A stretch of DNA of 64,000 bases from Nonlabens ulvanivorans. Its GTDB lineage: Bacteria; Bacteroidota; Bacteroidia; Flavobacteriales; Flavobacteriaceae. Every line of letters begins with the position of its first letter. The stretch's first letter is position 1. The position numbers were made by a program, and so were the translations under genes. Below are positions 9,099-17,290 of the stretch, piece after piece. The stretch is from the NCBI RefSeq assembly GCF_000732625.1, contig NZ_JPJI01000023.1, positions 248,001 through 312,000 on the forward strand. Direction: 5' to 3'. The notes beneath the pieces were generated by a model. That model was given only the letters and a program-made list of their open reading frames with translations. It was not told the origin of the DNA and searched no databases.

Positions 9099-10784
9099 GT
9101 GATAATAATACTTCTATATTTTTTTCTTTTGATAATAATTTTATTTCCTCTTGGAATAGGGACTAGTAAACTATTGTCAATAAAGGTTAAGTTACCTTTA
9201 GATATAGTTCTATTAGGATTGGTTACAATCACGATTTTTTCTAGCCTCTGGATGTTTTTTCTACCATTAGCTGGTTTATGGTCATTTTCATTGATTTTTT
9301 TATCAACTGTTGTGTTTTTTTATAATAGAGCTGAAGTTTATGAGCAATTGAAAATATCTAAAAATAATATTCTCAAGCTTTCTTTTCTCAATAAGTTAAC
9401 CTTGCTTTTTACACTATTGGCAATTGTTTATTGCACATCGTTGCCAGCTTACGTAATTGACAATGAAAGTTATTATATTCAAACGATAAAGTGGTTAGAT
9501 AAATATGGTCTTGTAAAGGGGCTAGCTAATTTACATGTCTACCTAGCCCAACAAAGTGGTTTCCACATATTAGAAGCGGCTCTTAATTTTGATAGTGTAT
9601 ATGATAGATTTAATGATTTAAGTGCTTTCTATTTATTGATAGGTGTAGTTTGGAGTTTGGAGAGTGACATTAATGATAACTATATTTTGAAATACTATCG
9701 TAAGGGATTGGTTGTTTTATCCTTGATTTGCTTTACGTTTATAAGTACTCCTAGTCCAGATACAGCTGTTTATGTTTTAACTTATATACTCATTTATAAA
9801 TTCTTGAAATTATGGCATCATTGGGATGAAAAAGAATTTATCATTTTGACGTTCTTTTGTTGTCAGATTATTTATTTTAAAGTCATCATGGTGTTGCTAT
9901 CTATTTTAGTAATTATGATATGGTTAAAATATTATCAGGTTAAAAAGAACGTAAGCTGGATGCTTGTTGGACTACTTTTTCTAAGTTTATTTATAGGGAA
10001 AAATTTAGTTGTCACCGGTCTTCCGTTATTTCCCTTAGATTATGGGATTGTTACAGAGACAGTATGGGAGTTGCCTCTAAGCGTAAGTAATTTTTACAAT
10101 GGTATAACTAAAGCACAAGCTTTTGGTGTCTCTCCAAAAGTGATTACTGAAATGAACGCTTTTGAACTTAGCCAATCTTGGTTTTTTCATTCAGGATTGG
10201 AAGGTTTGCTCAATAAAATTTTACTATTGAGTATATTAATTTCATTTATATTTCTTATCACTAAAAAAGTAAAGCCGGCTATTAAATCCGTTATTATAGT
10301 TTTTCTATTTCACGTAGTTGTATTGTTTGTCACTTCTCCACAATTTAGGTTTTTTATTCCTTTACTGGTTCCTTCCGCGGTTCTATCGGGATTATTAATG
10401 TTTAAACTGAGTCACAAAACAGTTAATTTCTTAATCTTAACCTTTTTGTTTGTCGGGTTAATAATCGCAACTTTTACGGGACTGCAAAATAGACTTACAG
10501 ATAACGATTTAATGATAAGAAATTATAATTTACATGCATTGAATTTATTGATTCAGCCAGCGCCTAAGTCTATTTATCCTAATGATTTTAAAAAAGTTAC
10601 AAAAAATGAGTTGCAATATCACTCACCCTTAAATAATAGTTTCTTATACGGAACCTATGACTTACCACTTCCGGCGGTAAATGAAAGATATGTAGAGTTT
10701 ATGGAGAATAAGTATCAAATTTCTATTCAGAAATTAGGAGATTCAATAAGTGAAGGGTTTAAATATGTAAAAATTAAAAATTAA
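9099..10784 (+). CDS. Polytopic membrane protein, LIC_10190-like (GT-C-like)
   Basis: A 561-aa protein with about 12-14 predicted transmembrane helices, very AT-rich and rich in Phe, Ile and Leu. It begins at a GTG (9099) with a hydrophobic helix. The segment IDNESYYIQTIKWLDKYG, then HVYLAQQSGFHILEAAL near residues 130-165, is typical of LIC_10190-family membrane proteins, whose layout recalls GT-C glycosyltransferases with an acidic residue after helix 1. No catalytic role is proven. It is monocistronic, and its stop overlaps the stop of the convergent GH53 gene by four bases. AT content and isolation suggest an accessory surface-polysaccharide function, which is inference. Confidence 0.6.
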   Translation: MIIILLYFFLLIIILFPLGIGTSKLLSIKVKLPLDIVLLGLVTITIFSSLWMFFLPLAGLWSFSLIFLSTVVFFYNRAEVYEQLKISKNNILKLSFLNKLTLLFTLLAIVYCTSLPAYVIDNESYYIQTIKWLDKYGLVKGLANLHVYLAQQSGFHILEAALNFDSVYDRFNDLSAFYLLIGVVWSLESDINDNYILKYYRKGLVVLSLICFTFISTPSPDTAVYVLTYILIYKFLKLWHHWDEKEFIILTFFCCQIIYFKVIMVLLSILVIMIWLKYYQVKKNVSWMLVGLLFLSLFIGKNLVVTGLPLFPLDYGIVTETVWELPLSVSNFYNGITKAQAFGVSPKVITEMNAFELSQSWFFHSGLEGLLNKILLLSILISFIFLITKKVKPAIKSVIIVFLFHVVVLFVTSPQFRFFIPLLVPSAVLSGLLMFKLSHKTVNFLILTFLFVGLIIATFTGLQNRLTDNDLMIRNYNLHALNLLIQPAPKSIYPNDFKKVTKNELQYHSPLNNSFLYGTYDLPLPAVNERYVEFMENKYQISIQKLGDSISEGFKYVKIKN

Positions 10785-11902
10785 TCTAATTCATAAATTT
10801 CTAAAGCCGTATTAGCTTCATAATTAAAGTTGAATAAAGCAAGATTTTCCCAACTACTACCGCTTGTCTGAGAAGAACTGCCAGTATGATGTGCTACCCA
10901 ATCTGGTGCCCAGTAGCAGTAACCTAAACCCTTATCGTTAGGTAAATTTTTCATCATATTATGAATACGTAACATAAAGGTTCTTTGCCCAACTGGTGTT
11001 GCAGGATATGAAGCGATGAGTTGATCTTGTAACCCTACAATATTATTAGTATTGTCATCCCAGTTCAGAGTAAATGGATAGGCTGTTTCAACAATCATAA
11101 TCTTTTGAGAAATACCGATAGCAAATGATTGTAGTTGATTCTCAATAAAATCGATATCATTATTATGCCACCAGGGATAATAACTTAAACCAGCAATGTC
11201 AAAATTTACATTATGAAATACTAATTGCTCGTAAAAAAAATCAGCGCCTTCTATACCTGCATGATGAATCATGATTTGAGATTCTGGAGAAGCTAGTAAT
11301 ACTCCTTCAATAGCAGCTTTAGTGAGTTGAATATAGTTATCCCAATTTTCACCACCAGAAGAATATATTTGGCCCAATGGCCATAACATCCCATTATTAG
11401 TTTCATTACCTATTTGTACTATCGCTGGTGAAGTGTCTTGAAGAACTAGCTCTTGTAAAACATTTTGCGAATAATTTTTAATGCTTTCGGTCATTGAGGT
11501 AATGTTCTGTGTTGCCCATACCATAGGTATATCTTGTGATCCTGGATCTGCCCAATTATCTGAGTAATGAAAGTCTAGTAAAAAATCCATGCCTTGCGCT
11601 TTAGCCTTCAACGCTTGATCTTTTACAAAATTGAGGTTGTAAAGACCGCTTGTATTATTAATCCATAAACGTATACGTACTAAATTAACACCGCGACTTT
11701 TTAGGTAAGCATAATTATCAACGATATCTTGACTATTCTCATCTTTAAAAACTACTCCATCTGACTCTATTTCAGGTAAAAATGAAAGGTCCATTCCTTT
11801 ATAGAATTCAATAGATTCTGGTTCTGGTTGCCTGTCATTATCATTAGTAGTACAAGAGATCAATAATAGAAAAACCAGAAATGGATAAAAGCATTTTTTC
11901 AT
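10781..11902 (-). CDS. Arabinogalactan endo-beta-1,4-galactanase (GH53), lipoprotein
   Basis: A secreted, lipid-anchored glycoside hydrolase family 53 enzyme that cleaves beta-1,4-galactan. The frame could open at 11929, but the ATG at 11902 gives a proper lipoprotein signal (MKKCFYPFLVFLLLISC, lipobox LLIS-C), avoids overlap with the upstream gene and yields 373 aa. GH53 landmarks: FYKGMDLSFLPEIE near the N-terminus, VRIRLWINN, LLDFHYSDNWADPG, acid/base Glu in VQIGNETNNGMLWPLG and nucleophile Glu in IMIVETAYPF. No SusC/D partner or other CAZyme sits beside it. The stop codons of this gene and the convergent membrane protein overlap. Confidence 0.92.
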   Translation of the reverse strand: MKKCFYPFLVFLLLISCTTNDNDRQPEPESIEFYKGMDLSFLPEIESDGVVFKDENSQDIVDNYAYLKSRGVNLVRIRLWINNTSGLYNLNFVKDQALKAKAQGMDFLLDFHYSDNWADPGSQDIPMVWATQNITSMTESIKNYSQNVLQELVLQDTSPAIVQIGNETNNGMLWPLGQIYSSGGENWDNYIQLTKAAIEGVLLASPESQIMIHHAGIEGADFFYEQLVFHNVNFDIAGLSYYPWWHNNDIDFIENQLQSFAIGISQKIMIVETAYPFTLNWDDNTNNIVGLQDQLIASYPATPVGQRTFMLRIHNMMKNLPNDKGLGYCYWAPDWVAHHTGSSSQTSGSSWENLALFNFNYEANTALEIYELD

Positions 11903-11918
11903 AAGTGAAATATAGGGT

Positions 11919-12344
11919 TTACAAATCATCTACATATTCAAATCCAGTATCACCTTTTTGCTGACTTACTTTTTTGAAAAAATCATGAATAGGTTTGCGG
12001 TTTGCTTTTACCTTAACAAAATAATTATCTCTGTAAATACTGTATTCTTCGGCACGACCTTTATAAACGTTAAGCTTATAATAGGGAATAGGTAGGGCAT
12101 AGGTCTGCAGTCTAGAACGAAATCTGACTATGATTCCTTTTTCTCTTAATTCGATATTGCACACGTTAAGACTGTTATCAACGACTAGCAAGTTATGAAT
12201 CTGTATGCTAGAAGATGTAATATGTAATTTAGGAGAACCACTGCCGTTGAGTTTCCACCTTTGGCGCAAGCTTAAAACTTTGCCTACGTCATTTTCAATA
12301 AGACGTCTCGTTTCTGGGTCGTTATAGGATACATTATACAGCAT
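11919..12344 (-). CDS. Hypothetical protein, conserved-looking
   Basis: A 141-aa soluble protein I do not recognise. It has no signal peptide, membrane segment or obvious motif; alternating hydrophobic strands (KLHITSSSIQIHNLLVVDN, GIIVRFRSRLQTYALPIPYY) suggest a mostly beta fold, perhaps PH-like. It lies upstream of the GH53 gene on the same strand with 16 nt between them, so the two may be cotranscribed, but no functional link is evident. Confidence 0.6.
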   Translation of the reverse strand: MLYNVSYNDPETRRLIENDVGKVLSLRQRWKLNGSGSPKLHITSSSIQIHNLLVVDNSLNVCNIELREKGIIVRFRSRLQTYALPIPYYKLNVYKGRAEEYSIYRDNYFVKVKANRKPIHDFFKKVSQQKGDTGFEYVDDL

Positions 12345-12386
12345 ATTCTAATAGTCTCAAAAGTTCCTTAAGCCTTTCATAATCCT

Positions 12387-12394
12387 TATCTTTG
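12387..12394 (+). promoter_or_regulatory. -7 promoter box of argS
   Basis: TATCTTTG, an exact TAnnTTTG match, 19 nt before the argS ATG. Confidence 0.6.
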
Positions 12395-12413
12395 CAAGCT
12401 TAAATTTGTAACC

Positions 12414-14195
12414 ATGACGCTTAACAATCAACTGGAAACTGCTGTAAAAAACACTGTTGAACAATTATTTTCTGTAAGATTAGAAAATGTGGAGATCACG
12501 CTTACGCGAAAAGATCAAAACGGAGACCTTACGGTAATGGTATTTCCTATGTTAAGACATATCAAAGGTAATCCTGCTGTCATAGGTGAACAAATAGGCG
12601 CAGAGCTAGCAAAAACAGACTTGATTACATCTTACGAAGTGATTAAAGGGTTTTTAAATATCACCGTAGCTCATGAAGTATATCTTAAAGACTTTAATGA
12701 TATCTTATCTCAATCTGATTATGGTAAATCACCAGTAGATAAAACAAAGTCAGGTGTGATGGTAGAGTACAGTTCACCTAATACTAATAAGCCACTGCAT
12801 TTAGGACACGTGCGTAATAATTTATTAGGTTACTCTGTAGCTCAAATAGTAGAGGCTACAGGACTTAAAGTGAATAAAACCCAAATTATCAATGATCGTG
12901 GTATCCACATTTGTAAATCTATGCTGGCTTGGGAACAATATGGTAATGGAGAAACTCCAGAATCTACAGGATTGAAAGGAGATAAACTGGTTGGGAATTA
13001 CTATGTGAAATTTGACCAAGAGTATAAAAAAGAAATCGCAGCTTTGATAGACGCTGGTAAAACCGAAGAAGAGGCGAAAAAAGAAGCGCCATCACTTATT
13101 GCTGCTCAAGAAATGCTCCGCAAATGGGAGCAAGGTGATGAAGCTGTAGTTGCTTTATGGAAAAAAATGAACGGTTGGGTATATGATGGTTTTGAAACTA
13201 CTTATAAAAACCTAGGTGTTGATTTTGATAGTTTATACTATGAAAGTAATACCTATTTACTTGGTAAAGATGTAGTTCAAATAGGTCTAGATAAAGGCGT
13301 GTTTGAAAAAGATCCAGATGGTTCTGTATGGATTGATTTGACTGATGAAGGACTGGATCGTAAAATTGTATTACGTTCTGATGGAACAGCGGTTTATATG
13401 ACCCAAGATATAGGAACAGCTATACAACGTGTAAAAGATCACGATATCAACTCTATGGTGTATACTGTAGGTAATGAGCAAGATTATCATTTTAAGGTGC
13501 TTTTCTTAATTCTTAAGAAACTAGGATATGATTGGGCAGATAACCTTTATCATTTAAGTTACGGAATGGTAGAGTTGCCGTCTGGTAAAATGAAATCTCG
13601 TGAAGGAACTGTGGTAGATGCAGACGAGCTCATGGAAGAAATGACAGATACTGCTCGTGAGATTGCACAAGAACAAGGCAAGCTAGAAGGAATGAGCGAT
13701 GCCGATAAGGAAGATCTTTATAAAATGATTGGACTAGGAGCATTAAAGTATTTCATGCTTAAAGTTGACCCTAAGAAAAGCATGATGTTTGATCCTAAAG
13801 AATCGGTAGATTTTCAAGGAAACACCGGACCTTTTATTCAATACACACATGCACGTATTAAGTCTATCTTAAAGAAATCTGGATTTGAACAAGGCGATTT
13901 AAAAGTAGCAACAGACTTAGCATTAACAGATAAAGATGCTGCTGTCATTAAATTATTACAACAATATCCAGAAACTATTGAAGCTGCAGCCAGAAATTAT
14001 AGTCCTGCGCTAGTAGCAAATTATGTATACGAATTGGTTAAAGAATTTAATTCATTCTATCAGAACGTTCCTAAAATCGTAGAGGAATCAAATGTAGATA
14101 TGAAGCAATTCCGTTTACTATTATGTTTTAAAACGGCAGCGGTAATAAAATCTGCTTGTGGATTGTTAGGAATAGAAGTTCCTGAACAGATGTAG
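12414..14195 (+). CDS. argS: Arginine--tRNA ligase
   Basis: A 593-aa class I aminoacyl-tRNA synthetase that charges tRNA-Arg. The N-terminal Add-1-like domain covers roughly residues 1-110. The HIGH-type motif HLGHVRNN follows SSPNTNKPL near residue 125, and the KMSKS-equivalent KMKSREGT is near 395, as is usual for ArgRS. The C-terminal anticodon-binding DALR domain contains FIQYTHARIKSILKK and the region to the stop. Length and motif order are normal for the family. It is monocistronic, with an exact -7 box upstream. Confidence 0.97.
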   Translation: MTLNNQLETAVKNTVEQLFSVRLENVEITLTRKDQNGDLTVMVFPMLRHIKGNPAVIGEQIGAELAKTDLITSYEVIKGFLNITVAHEVYLKDFNDILSQSDYGKSPVDKTKSGVMVEYSSPNTNKPLHLGHVRNNLLGYSVAQIVEATGLKVNKTQIINDRGIHICKSMLAWEQYGNGETPESTGLKGDKLVGNYYVKFDQEYKKEIAALIDAGKTEEEAKKEAPSLIAAQEMLRKWEQGDEAVVALWKKMNGWVYDGFETTYKNLGVDFDSLYYESNTYLLGKDVVQIGLDKGVFEKDPDGSVWIDLTDEGLDRKIVLRSDGTAVYMTQDIGTAIQRVKDHDINSMVYTVGNEQDYHFKVLFLILKKLGYDWADNLYHLSYGMVELPSGKMKSREGTVVDADELMEEMTDTAREIAQEQGKLEGMSDADKEDLYKMIGLGALKYFMLKVDPKKSMMFDPKESVDFQGNTGPFIQYTHARIKSILKKSGFEQGDLKVATDLALTDKDAAVIKLLQQYPETIEAAARNYSPALVANYVYELVKEFNSFYQNVPKIVEESNVDMKQFRLLLCFKTAAVIKSACGLLGIEVPEQM

Positions 14196-14271
14196 AGATG
14201 TAGTCTTTGAATTCGTAAGCCGTGAGTTTTTAAATTTCAGAACTCAATTTGAAAATAAAATTATAAGTATT

Positions 14272-14400
14272 TAATCTATCATTCCGAACTCGTTTCAGAA
14301 TCTGCCCATGATAGAAACGAAAGACTGTAGATGCTATTACCCAACGGCTTCGTTAAACCAGACGCTGAAAAAATTTAGTATGACGGATTTCAAAAAGAGA
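14272..14400. repeat. Degenerate intergenic repeat-like stretch
   Basis: The string CATTCCGAACTCGTTTCAGA (14280-14299), followed by TCTGCC, resembles the 'CATTCCGAACTTGTTTCGGAATCT' type of dispersed flavobacterial intergenic repeat that I recall. A frame of 65 codons crosses it but looks non-coding. No second copy was seen in the window, so the call is tentative. The rest of 14196-14430 holds nothing else I can name. Confidence 0.3.
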
Positions 14401-14430
14401 CTTCCTGATGAGGACTACAAAACTCAGGAC

Positions 14431-14595
14431 TTACTTCAAAGCATCCATTTTTTTGCCAATTTCTTCAGCTTTGGCAAAAGCAGCATCTGCAGCAGATCGA
14501 TCTGAAGTTGATAGTCTGTGAAAATCTCCCATGAGTTTTTTATACTCATCCTGTAATTTCTCTAACTCACTTTTCTTTTTAAATAATCCAAACAT
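14431..14595 (-). CDS. Small Lacal_2735-family protein
   Basis: A 54-aa gene on the minus strand, starting MFGLFKKKSELEKLQDEYKK and ending IGKKMDALK. The sequence and length match the small, charged Lacal_2735 family found in Flavobacteriaceae: a short amphipathic N-terminus then a helical, probably coiled-coil body. No function is known. It sits 38 nt downstream of the VOC gene on the same strand. Its AAFAKA segment is encoded by GCTTTTGCCAAAGC, two mismatches from the iterated palindrome, possibly a decayed copy. Confidence 0.8.
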   Translation of the reverse strand: MFGLFKKKSELEKLQDEYKKLMGDFHRLSTSDRSAADAAFAKAEEIGKKMDALK

Positions 14596-14633
14596 AATAG
14601 TCTTTTTAGTAAAGTCGGAAAAGTTTTATTTCA

Positions 14634-15005
14634 TTACTCTTTGAAAGCTCCTATATGCCACAATATATTACTAGGGTCATGAAGAAAGAACTCTTGTCCC
14701 CAATCATACTCCACCATTCCTTTAAGTTTAATGGTAGGGAATTGTTTCTTTAAATCTAGAGATTTCAAGTAACTTAAAAAGCCTGCTGGATCATTAACCT
14801 CAAGAAATAACATCGTGTTGTCTATCCAATCTTTAACCTGAGAATCTTGAAGATAGAAACTACAATTTCCTAGTTGACAAACACTCATGTTAGTCGCTAT
14901 GGAAGTCACTTGAAATCCTATGGCTTTATAAAAAGCAATAGATTCTGCATAATCATTGCAGCCTATAAAAGGTCGTATGTACTTAGCTAGTAGATTTTGT
15001 TGCAT
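14634..15005 (-). CDS. VOC (glyoxalase/bleomycin-resistance fold) protein
   Basis: A 123-aa single-module vicinal-oxygen-chelate protein. The typical opening YIRPFIGCNDYAESIAFYKAIGF, a middle beta-strand with LFLEVNDPAGFLSYL, and the closing EFFLHDPSNILWHIG support the fold. The classical metal ligands are not all present, so it may be non-enzymatic or bind another ligand. A perfect AT-rich palindrome lies upstream, between it and the divergent decarboxylase gene. Confidence 0.8.
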   Translation of the reverse strand: MQQNLLAKYIRPFIGCNDYAESIAFYKAIGFQVTSIATNMSVCQLGNCSFYLQDSQVKDWIDNTMLFLEVNDPAGFLSYLKSLDLKKQFPTIKLKGMVEYDWGQEFFLHDPSNILWHIGAFKE

Positions 15006-15040
15006 AGAATATTTGAAAATATATGTTTTACCTGAACAAA

Positions 15041-15056
15041 AATGATAATTATCATT
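15041..15056. promoter_or_regulatory. Perfect 16-bp palindrome, Fur/DtxR-like operator candidate
   Basis: AATGATAATTATCATT is a perfect inverted repeat and shares GATAAT/ATTATC half-sites with Fur boxes. It lies in the 106-nt intergenic region between the VOC gene (minus) and the PLP decarboxylase (plus), 36 and 56 nt from their starts. Metal or iron control of one or both genes is inference. Confidence 0.5.
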
Positions 15057-15111
15057 ACTTGTGATTCTAAATTTAAATAATTTAGCGGCTCATCTATTAA
15101 ATATAATATAA

Positions 15112-16386
15112 GTGACTTATAATCAGGTTTATAAAAATTGGAAGCGTCTTTCTAAAGAAACTATTGATCAGCACATTTTAGAGGCATTATCTCAAAATAT
15201 TAATTATTATGATAGTTTAAAAATGGGTGTGCCAGCATCGCATCTAGATAAGCAAGAATTTGCACCAGATTCTCAAGTGCTCGATGGCTCTACATTTCTT
15301 AAAACACTTATTAATAATCCCAATCATATAGGTGTACATACGGATACAGATTTATCAGAGCCTTATTTTTCTGGGACGCAGCGATTAGAAGCTGAGGTTA
15401 TTAAAATTATTGCCGAAGATATTCTCAAAGCACAGTCAGATACTATTGATGGCTATGTCTCCTCAGGTGGTACAGAAGGTAATATTCAAGCCATATGGGT
15501 ATATCGCAACTTATTTAATGAGACTTATGCATTAGAAAAAGACTATAGTTCTATAGCTATTTTATGTAGTGAAGATGCTCATTATAGTATGGATAAAGCA
15601 AGCAATCTGTTAAATATTAAACTTGCTAAAGTTAAGGTTGATTCAGAAACTAGAGCCATCGATTCAACAGATCTTAAAAATCGATTAGAGGTATTACAAT
15701 CACAAGGTGTTGATAAGCTGATACTGGTTTGTAACATGATGACGACTATGTTCGGTTCTGTAGATTCATTGGATGACTATATGGCTGTTATCGCACAGTA
15801 TCCTTCCATGACGGTTAAAGTTCATGTAGACGGAGCATATGGTGGCTTTTTCTTGCCATTTACAAATCCAGATCAACCATTGACCTTTAATGATGATCGT
15901 ATAGATTCATTTACGCTAGATGCACATAAGATGTTACAGGCGCCTTATGGTACTGGAATTTTTGTAATCAGAAAAGGATTACTCAAATATAGTCTTACCG
16001 ATAGTGCACAGTATGTAGCAGGTATGGATTGTACACTTGTAGGTAGTCGTAGTGGCGCAAATGCCATAAGTATTTATAAAATTTTAATGAATTATGGACC
16101 GTATGATTGGGCAGAGCGCATGCTGGCGCTAGCTGCTCGCACGACGCGATTAAAAAATCATTTGTTAGAGCTTGATGTAAAACTCATTCATTTTGAGGAT
16201 AGCAATATTATTACCATCCATCGTGATTTTGTTACACCTATGATTGCTGTTAAATACGGACTTGTACCAGATAATCATAACCATCCAGAGTGGTTTAAAA
16301 TTGTTGTAATGGATCATGTAAAGGGTGATAAAATCACACAGTTTCTTATTGATTTTAAAGAAAGTATTACGGTAAATGATGTGTAG
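15112..16386 (+). CDS. Pyridoxal-phosphate-dependent (group II) decarboxylase
   Basis: A 424-aa fold-type I PLP enzyme of the group II amino-acid decarboxylase family, closest in look to histidine-decarboxylase-like proteins. Features: GYVSSGGTEGNIQA (phosphate-binding region, about residue 122), ring-stacking His in SEDAHYSMDKA, the Asp of VHVDGAYGGFFLPF, and the Schiff-base Lys in TLDAHKMLQAPYGTG near residue 287. The start is a GTG at 15112. The substrate cannot be fixed from motifs; histidine or another aromatic or acidic amino acid is possible. The Fur-like palindrome upstream suggests metal-responsive expression. Confidence 0.82.
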   Translation: MTYNQVYKNWKRLSKETIDQHILEALSQNINYYDSLKMGVPASHLDKQEFAPDSQVLDGSTFLKTLINNPNHIGVHTDTDLSEPYFSGTQRLEAEVIKIIAEDILKAQSDTIDGYVSSGGTEGNIQAIWVYRNLFNETYALEKDYSSIAILCSEDAHYSMDKASNLLNIKLAKVKVDSETRAIDSTDLKNRLEVLQSQGVDKLILVCNMMTTMFGSVDSLDDYMAVIAQYPSMTVKVHVDGAYGGFFLPFTNPDQPLTFNDDRIDSFTLDAHKMLQAPYGTGIFVIRKGLLKYSLTDSAQYVAGMDCTLVGSRSGANAISIYKILMNYGPYDWAERMLALAARTTRLKNHLLELDVKLIHFEDSNIITIHRDFVTPMIAVKYGLVPDNHNHPEWFKIVVMDHVKGDKITQFLIDFKESITVNDV

Positions 16387-16408
16387 CGACGATTAGTTTT
16401 AGAATTAC

Positions 16409-16422
16409 GCTTTCGCGAAAGC
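16409..16422. repeat. Iterated palindrome GCTTTCGCGAAAGC, copy 3 (intergenic)
   Basis: Exact copy between the decarboxylase and rhodanese genes, extended to an 18-bp palindrome ACGC...GCGT at 16407-16424. Confidence 0.95.
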
Positions 16423-16454
16423 GTCATCTTATCAACCTAACAAATTGTAAATAA

Positions 16455-17123
16455 ATGGAGGAATATCATAAATCATCAGGTCTAGATGGAAAATTTAACC
16501 CTTTAAATGAATTACAAATAGACGTTAAAGACTTTGTGATTCGTGCGGTTAAAAATCAGGCGATTATCATAGATACTCGTCGTGCAGATCATTATGCAGA
16601 CGCAGCCATACCTGGTAGTATAAATATAGGGTTGAATGGTACTTTCACTAGTTGCTTAACTGCTGTAATCCCTAATTTGAATCAACCTATTTTATTAGTT
16701 TGTGATGATGGCACGGCGATAGATGTTTTAATGAAATTATCTCGAGCAGGATTCAATAATTGTATAGGTGTTCTTCTCGGAGGTTTCAACACATGGTTAG
16801 ATTCTGGAAGGCCTATAACTAAAACTTCGCGCATTGTTAATGACGAGTTTTTGAAAATGATTAAAGAACAAGACACTGTTTTAATAGATGTACGTCATAA
16901 GAGAGATTATCAATTAAATCATATAAAAGGAGCTAAACATTTATCCTTACATGAATTAAATACTGAAGCCAAAGCCATGGATAAGGAGGCAAGATATATT
17001 TTATATTGTGTAAATGGATATCGCAGTATGATTGCGGCTAGTATTTTAAAAGGTCACAATGTTATTGATGTACGTGATTTAATAGGTGGAATAAATGCGC
17101 TTAAAGATCCTAAAGCAGCTTAA
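16455..17123 (+). CDS. Tandem rhodanese-domain protein
   Basis: A 222-aa cytoplasmic protein with two rhodanese modules (about residues 22-118 and 125-218). Both keep the active-site Cys: LLVCDDGTA in the first and LYCVNGYRS in the second, so sulfur transfer is possible in both. The layout (NPLNELQIDVKDF start, first-domain loop without Arg, GGFNTWLDSGRPI linker) resembles the C-terminal half of metallo-beta-lactamase/rhodanese persulfide dioxygenases, but no MBL domain is encoded upstream. A stand-alone derivative of that family is my reading; tandem sulfurtransferase is the safe call. Confidence 0.85.
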   Translation: MEEYHKSSGLDGKFNPLNELQIDVKDFVIRAVKNQAIIIDTRRADHYADAAIPGSINIGLNGTFTSCLTAVIPNLNQPILLVCDDGTAIDVLMKLSRAGFNNCIGVLLGGFNTWLDSGRPITKTSRIVNDEFLKMIKEQDTVLIDVRHKRDYQLNHIKGAKHLSLHELNTEAKAMDKEARYILYCVNGYRSMIAASILKGHNVIDVRDLIGGINALKDPKAA

Positions 17124-17158
17124 ATATTGATTTTATAAACCTTAAAACCATTAGTGAC

Positions 17159-17290
17159 ATGAATAATGAAAACAAGACTTCAAAATGTTTAAGCTGTGTA
17201 TGTACCGGCTGTGATAACTTTAAAAATAATACCGAAAAAGAAGCTCAATTAAAACAAGAAGAATCTACTTCTCAAACTTCCAAGCAATAA
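17159..17290 (+). CDS. Small Cys-cluster protein (43 aa), hypothetical
   Basis: A short frame from ATG 17159 to TAA 17288-17290. It contains a compact CLSCVCTGC cluster (Cys 10, 13, 15, 18, pattern CxxCxCxxC) followed by a charged, Gln/Glu/Lys-rich tail. The cysteine spacing suggests metal or Fe-S binding. It begins 35 nt after the rhodanese gene on the same strand and overlaps the 3' end of convergent rlmF by 26 nt. No family is recognised; the Cys pattern and position after a sulfur-transfer gene are the reasons to keep it. Confidence 0.5.
   Translation: MNNENKTSKCLSCVCTGCDNFKNNTEKEAQLKQEESTSQTSKQ

Noticed and set aside
12825-13019. Reverse-strand ORF inside argS
   Set aside because: Shadow frame of a conserved gene; same reasoning for the other antisense frames inside argB, lldD, the ABC permease, the permease at 49-50 kb and the FAD protein gene.
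14308-14505. 65-codon plus-strand ORF after argS
   Set aside because: Composition looks non-coding, it crosses a repeat-like segment and overlaps the better supported minus-strand Lacal_2735 gene.
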